From Turritopsis dohrnii (Eukaryota > Cnidaria > Hydrozoa > Anthoathecata > Oceaniidae), in assembly GCA_027922465.2 (NCBI GenBank), contig BQMF02000592.1, positions 124,001-188,000 of the forward strand: a DNA stretch of 64,000 nucleotides, written 5' to 3'. Positions 59,366 through 64,000 of the stretch are shown piece by piece; position 1 is the first letter of the stretch; each line of letters begins with the position of its first letter. The position numbers and the translations under genes were made by a program. The notes beneath the pieces are model-generated. The model made no database searches. It saw only the letters and a program-made list of their open reading frames with translations, and was not told the origin of the DNA.

Positions 59366-61109
59366 TTATAATAGAAAGTTAGATGAGATTATTCATCTTC
59401 CCCAATTTCAGAAAGTTCTCCCCAAAAGGAAGAATGAGAAACATCCGGTGTTGAAGGAGGAGCAAAGAATCGTGGACACCCTGAAAAAACTAAGAGATCA
59501 TAACCAGATAACTGAGACATTATATGAGAAGCTGAAACCAATTGGGAGTCAACCTCCGAGATTATACGGCTTAGCCAAAGTTCACAAAAAGAACATTCCA
59601 GTCAGACCTGTTTTGTCCATGCCAGGCTCTGCTTATTATAACATTGCTGCCCAAGTGGCTGAATGGCTCTCAGTGGTGGATGAATGCAGAATTAACTCTT
59701 CTACGAAACTGATATCGGACACTTTGAATGACATTCACATGGCTGATGATGAAGAAATCGTGAGTTTTGACGTAACATCGCTATATACAAACGTACCTGT
59801 GATGGAAGCGATTACAGAATGTACAAACCTACTGTTTTCAGGGAAATACAAAAAGCCACCTGTTTCAAAATCAACATTTAAGGAGCTGTTATCGATATGT
59901 AGTTGCAATGTCATGATGTTAACGAGCCATGGGTTATATAAACAAGTTAATGGCCTGGCAATGGGCAGTCCACCTGCTCCAATGTTAGCAAATGGTTGGA
60001 TGAGCAAATATGATGAAACGATTCAAGGTCGAGCATCGTTATACTCAAGATACATAGATGATATTCTACGTAACATAAAACGAGCCGAAAAAGAGAGAAA
60101 ACTACATGAAATCAACAACCTACACCCTTCCTTGAATTTCACCATTGAACATGAAACCAACGGTTGCCTTCCTTTCTTGGATATGCTAATTCGAAATGAC
60201 AACGGTAAATTGTCTTCTACCTGGTATACAAAACCAACAGACACGGGTCTAACTATGAACTTCCATGCATTGGCGCCGGAACGGTACAAGCGGTCAGTGG
60301 TCTCAGGGATGGTGCATCGAATTGTACGAGCCTGTAGCACATGGAAAGGAGTCCACGAAAGTCTAGAGAAAGCAAAGGGAATTCTTGAAAACAACCAATA
60401 TCCACCACGCTTCTACAACCCAATCATTAAAAATTGTTTGACATCCATTTTGGGCAAACAAGACAAAGAATCGGATCCGGATGAGGAAAAGAAAGAAGTC
60501 AAACTACTATTCATTCAGTACCGTGGCCGACTTTCTGACAAGTTTGAACATTCGTTGAAGAAAATAACTGCACCATGCAAAGTTGTTTTTACAATGAAAA
60601 AAGTTAGAAATCTGTTACCATCATTGAAAACGCAAGTAGAAAAGGACCTTAAAAGTCAAGTGGTGTACAAATTTAATTGTTCGCGATGTGAGTCGTGTTA
60701 TGTTGGACAAACGAGCCGACATCTTATCACCCGTTTTAAGGAACATTTGAACGCGTCAAAACCGGTAGCACGTCATATGAAGAGATGTAACAACAACCCC
60801 ACTTTCGATGACGTAACGATCTTAGCGTCATCATCGAGGTCAATGAGCCATTTAATGATTTTGGAAGCATTATACATCAGGGAGTTGAAACCGCCAATCA
60901 ACACGAGAGACGAATATAAACAACACGAATTAGTAATTAGGTTGTAGATAGATGTTGATAACGAAGTTAGCTTTTAACCTTTGTACATAACGTTTATACT
61001 GTTTTTAAACTGTTTTTATTTTAATTTTAGAAAGAATCTGATGATGGAACCTAGTGTTTCGAAATATATCATTCAATAAAATTACATTGTTGGTTTATGC
61101 CTGATATCA
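59366..61109 (+). mobile_element. Penelope-like element, 5'-truncated
   Basis: Flanked by AATAAAAGTTAA at 59354-59365 and 61110-61121, a 12-bp target duplication inside H1 Helitron sequence. Contains RT plus GIY-YIG coding and a CTGATGATGGAACC...TTTCGAAA tail (about 61040). The N-terminal part of the RT is missing, as is common after incomplete reverse transcription. Confidence 0.85.
59448..60947 (+). CDS. Penelope-like RT with GIY-YIG endonuclease (N-terminus missing)
   Basis: An open frame of about 499 codons, in frame upstream to about 59400 without a credible ATG, so the given start is only the first near-cognate codon. RT motifs are PPRLYGLAKVHKKNIPVRPV, EEIVSFDVTSLYTNVPV (first catalytic Asp), GLAMGSPPAPMLANGWM, SLYSRYIDDILRN (YxDD at 60051-60062) and GCLPFLDMLI. 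The C-terminal domain begins QVVYKFNCSRCESCYVGQTS, a GIY-YIG-type start with a Cys pair, then SRHLITRFKEHL and LEALYIRELKPPIN with the conserved Arg and Glu. Penelope elements prime reverse transcription from the nick made by this endonuclease. No stops interrupt it, so this is the best-preserved transposon protein in the window. Confidence 0.88.
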   Translation: MLKEEQRIVDTLKKLRDHNQITETLYEKLKPIGSQPPRLYGLAKVHKKNIPVRPVLSMPGSAYYNIAAQVAEWLSVVDECRINSSTKLISDTLNDIHMADDEEIVSFDVTSLYTNVPVMEAITECTNLLFSGKYKKPPVSKSTFKELLSICSCNVMMLTSHGLYKQVNGLAMGSPPAPMLANGWMSKYDETIQGRASLYSRYIDDILRNIKRAEKERKLHEINNLHPSLNFTIEHETNGCLPFLDMLIRNDNGKLSSTWYTKPTDTGLTMNFHALAPERYKRSVVSGMVHRIVRACSTWKGVHESLEKAKGILENNQYPPRFYNPIIKNCLTSILGKQDKESDPDEEKKEVKLLFIQYRGRLSDKFEHSLKKITAPCKVVFTMKKVRNLLPSLKTQVEKDLKSQVVYKFNCSRCESCYVGQTSRHLITRFKEHLNASKPVARHMKRCNNNPTFDDVTILASSSRSMSHLMILEALYIRELKPPINTRDEYKQHELVIRL

Positions 61110-61442
61110 AATAAAAGTTAAACTATAAACAGTTTAATAAACAGCATGTATACAAACCTGTTTCTTCGTCAAAATAGCAAACGATAATGGAAATCGGTTA
61201 TTAACGAACTCATTTTTTGGAAATCGTCAACCAATCAAATTGGCGAAAAAATAATTTGTTGCGTTTTGATTGCTTTAAAAATTTAAACGTCACACTAAGA
61301 TTACGTAACATTAAAAAAAGTGCCGTGGTTTTACTACGAAAAGGGAAAAAATAAGAAGGATTTGACCGTGACAAAAGAAGTAAGTATATGTCACTCCCTA
61401 AAATGAAAACCGGATGCACAATCGCGGATTATTATAATAAGA

Positions 61443-62320
61443 CTAGCCGCCCAGGTGGCGTCGCTCGCCACCCATGTTCAGCATGTGTCCAGTTCACAAA
61501 AAATAAAATGAAAAATTGGCAATGATAAGTTTGCCCATGTTGTAGAGTGTTGAACATAACTGGTAATAATTTTTTCCAGTTTTAGTCAATGTGAGTTGAA
61601 CCGAGAGTGAGGATTAGTCAATTAGATTTCCCCTGGAGACATAGAAGAATCAAACATCAAAATAATAATAAAAATTGGAACATCGAAATTCTCGATATTT
61701 CCTCTTTTTGAGCAAAACCATGTTTTTATGCCCAGAAGATGAAATGAAGAACACATGCAAAACTATTTACCAAATCAGAATGAAAATTTTTACCCTGGAG
61801 ATGCAAATTATAACCAAACATCGCAATACTTAAAATTATTGACCAAAAAACTATTTTTTTGAAGCACAGAGAATGCAAAGTAACTTGTACGTAAAAGAAA
61901 TCATAATAAAACTGAAAAAAGGTTTTGTAAAATTATTTTTTACCCTGAAGACGTGAAACAAACATTGCAACACTTTGAATGCCCTACTTCAGACCAAGAT
62001 CATGTTTTTACATGCAGAAGATTTAATGCAGAAACAAATGGCAATACAACAAAGAAGTATACATTGTATACGCAGAATAGAAGTAACTTTAGTGTAAAAA
62101 AGCAATACATAATAATGCAGAACACAAAACCAAACATTGAATAACCTTAAAAAATGTGAATTGAAAACAAATCGATACCTTCCAACTGTGTTTCATTCGT
62201 GATGAAGTTACATTGGACAGAATTTTTAAAATCGACCATCTGTTCTTCACCAACCATCAACATCATGATCTAAACCATGAGTTTCATTTCTTTATTGTTA
62301 TTGTATGTTTTATTTTGCTT
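61443..62320 (-). mobile_element. H1 Helitron 3' half
   Basis: The minus-strand 3' end CTAG is at 61443-61446, with the hairpin GGTGGCG-AGCGA-CGCCACC (61455-61473). It matches the right part of the 43817-46289 copy from ACTGGACGCATGTTGAA-type sequence back to the ACCATCAACATCATGATC block near 62255. The next base on the minus strand is the first base of the neighbouring H1 copy. Confidence 0.8.
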
Positions 62321-64000
62321 TTCTAAAAGAAAAAAGATTTCGAATGCATAATGATTCAAATACCTAATCGTATTATGACAAACAAACAAACTAACTAAAA
62401 GAAACTTCAAGAACGCATTTTTCTTATGAATAATAATTACAATGGTTTGCAGAGTGGGTGCGTGGAATCACCCGTTCGCCAGCGAAAATATAGAATGCGT
62501 GAAAGCCGGATATTCATTCAACAAAACCTGTTCGCTCTTCATCATGGAGATAAAAAATAACCATAATCCTAACCTTAACCCTAACCCTAAAACATCCCGG
62601 ACGGAGACCACTCTGCGAAAAGAAAATAGCACCACTGAAAGAATAGTAATTTTTGTTAGTTTTCTTGAAATGAATTCTATCAATGCAATGTATTCTATCA
62701 ATGCAATGTACAATTTAGTTATATTGCGATTCAAAGACCTTATTACTTCAAATGTCCAGATACCAAACTGTGCTCCCTTGCCTCGTTTTGATGTGGTAAT
62801 TTGATGAAAATTTTCAGAAATTGGCCCATAGCAATTTTCAGTTGTGAAAACTTAATATCAAGTAATGTCACAATATAAAAAATCAAAACAAGGTCGGGTT
62901 TGATAGTCTGATAACGTGTATTTAAAGATTTGATTTTGTGAATGTGGGATGGAGATAGAAAAGAGAAGGAAAACAAAATGCTTTATGAATCAATCATTTC
63001 CAGTTCTTTTATGCATAAGTACAGATTCAAAAAAATTCCGACATTCATAGTCGCAAAAAAGAGCATGAACAAAAATGATCTATTATAAAAAAAATAGCTT
63101 TTTCGAATGCATAAAGAAACACTAGGAAGTAAAACCAACAAGAAATACATAACAGACATCTTTTAAACTTTGCCAAAATGTTCAGGTAACTTAACCCAGA
63201 TATAATGAACAACATCCAGTTTTATGTTGAAAATTTAAATGGTCATTTTCAAACGTGAGTGACACTACATTTGGAGTACTTAAAAAGGGCATAAACCAAG
63301 AATAACAAGAGGCCCATAGGCCTTAAGGTCAGCGCAAACTACTGTATGCTCAAAAATCTAAAGATCATAATCACTTTACAAAAGAAATGACTAACTTTCC
63401 AAAATAAAGTTTGATTAGTATCCTAGGTACGCTCGTATTCAACCTCGAACCCAGGGTCTCTTGCCTTTTCGATATACTTAATTATCTTTGCCGCCATCCG
63501 TATATCGAAAAGGCAAGAGACCCTGGGTTCAAGGTTGCGCTCGTATTCGGTTGGTGAACATGCTAATCGAAAATGTAAATTCATTCGCCCAAAGCAAAGA
63601 CATTAAAAACCTCTCGTGATAAAAGGAGTAAATCGTCGAATGAATAATAACCGAAAAAGCCCGACATTGCATACAGATTATTACTTAATTATTTATTTAA
63701 TGTCAGATCTAAAAATACATCTCATCGAGACCAAAAACACGAAAGGTAAACGTTGTGAAATTTCTTTCATAACGCTTACCTTTTGTTGCCTAGCGTTTCT
63801 ACAACAATCAATAAAATCCGTTTCGTTATTTGTTGGGAGACTTTTGTGGCAGCATACGGTAATACGACACGCATCAACAGAAATCATATGGGCAAGAACA
63901 ACTACAACAACTTTGATACTTCAATCGATTTTTTTGAGCTTCAAATTTCAGTTTTACAAGTTAGACTTTCCAGCTTTACGTTCTTACAGGCCTGTTTGGT
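62321..64000. other. Right end of window, no genes recognised
   Basis: Contains a short telomere-like run CCTAACCTTAACCCTAACCC (62568-62590), an 18-bp tandem duplication (62674-62691 and 62692-62709) and the hairpin at 63431-63548. Short open frames here carry no motif. Confidence 0.5.
63431..63548. repeat. 38-bp inverted repeat (hairpin) with 10-bp flanking direct repeat
   Basis: The left arm 63440-63477 and right arm 63500-63537 are reverse complements with one mismatch, separated by 22 bases. The arm contains CCCTGGGTTC/GAACCCAGGG and GCCTTTTCGATATAC. GCTCGTATTC occurs at 63431 and again at 63539, bracketing the hairpin like a target duplication, although the left copy overlaps the arm by one base. 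Confidence 0.85.

Larger units (their letters stand above)
59200..61442 (-). mobile_element. H1 Helitron carrying a Penelope-like insertion
   Basis: The 5' terminus TCTTATTATAATAATCCG on the minus strand is at 61442. Sequence matches other H1 copies from there to 61110 and again from 59365 down to about 59200. The 3' half is missing. The Penelope-like element sits between, bounded by a 12-bp duplication. Confidence 0.75.

Overview
The window looks like AT-rich, repeat-dominated nuclear DNA from an invertebrate animal. Introns are short with GT-AG borders, there are no operons or ribosome binding sites, and the transposon mixture is very broad: Helitron, Ty3/gypsy, BEL/Pao, DIRS, LINE, Penelope, piggyBac, hAT, Tc1/mariner, pogo-like, tyrosine-recombinase and Sola-like elements. 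A cnidarian is my best guess from that mixture and from base composition, but no single gene proves it.

Layout. 0.3-1.0 kb is a Helitron fragment. 1.3-3.0 kb is a long tandem repeat (units of 720, 653 and about 310 bp) running into AT microsatellite. 3.3-5.0 kb holds decayed coding pieces. 5.8-10.5 kb is a 4.7-kb DNA transposon with very long inverted arms and a broken transposase-like gene. 12.2-13.1 kb is a broken hAT/ZNF862-like gene. 13.6-15.3 and 15.8-16.6 kb are non-autonomous Helitrons of two families, called H1 and H2 here. 18.1-22.5 kb is a decayed BEL/Pao element on the minus strand, followed by DIRS and tyrosine-recombinase remnants. 23.4-28.6 kb is an H2 Helitron split by a Ty3/gypsy element. 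29.4-34.3 kb is a DIRS remnant entered by a minus-strand LINE, then a tyrosine-recombinase remnant. 34.4-37.6 kb is a piggyBac element whose transposase is split by a tRNA-derived SINE. 37.6-41.5 kb holds decayed fragments and an H2 tail. 41.5-43.8 kb holds a pogo-like MITE and a Tc1/mariner deletion derivative. 43.8-46.3 kb is a long H1 Helitron. 49.3-50.6 kb holds the only multi-exon gene with fully open, phase-compatible exons. 51.0-55.7 kb is a hAT element. 56.0-57.3 kb is a LINE endonuclease fragment. 57.4-58.2 kb is a complete H2 Helitron. 59.2-62.3 kb is two H1 Helitrons joined tail to head, one of them carrying a Penelope-like element.

Almost every transposon protein is broken by stops or frameshifts. 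The longest intact frames are the 5'-truncated Penelope RT/GIY-YIG ORF and the six-exon gene at 49.3 kb (254 codons predicted, function not recognised). The insertions are nested, so their relative ages can be read directly: Ty3 and Penelope are younger than their Helitron hosts, the LINE is younger than the DIRS, and the SINE is younger than the piggyBac.
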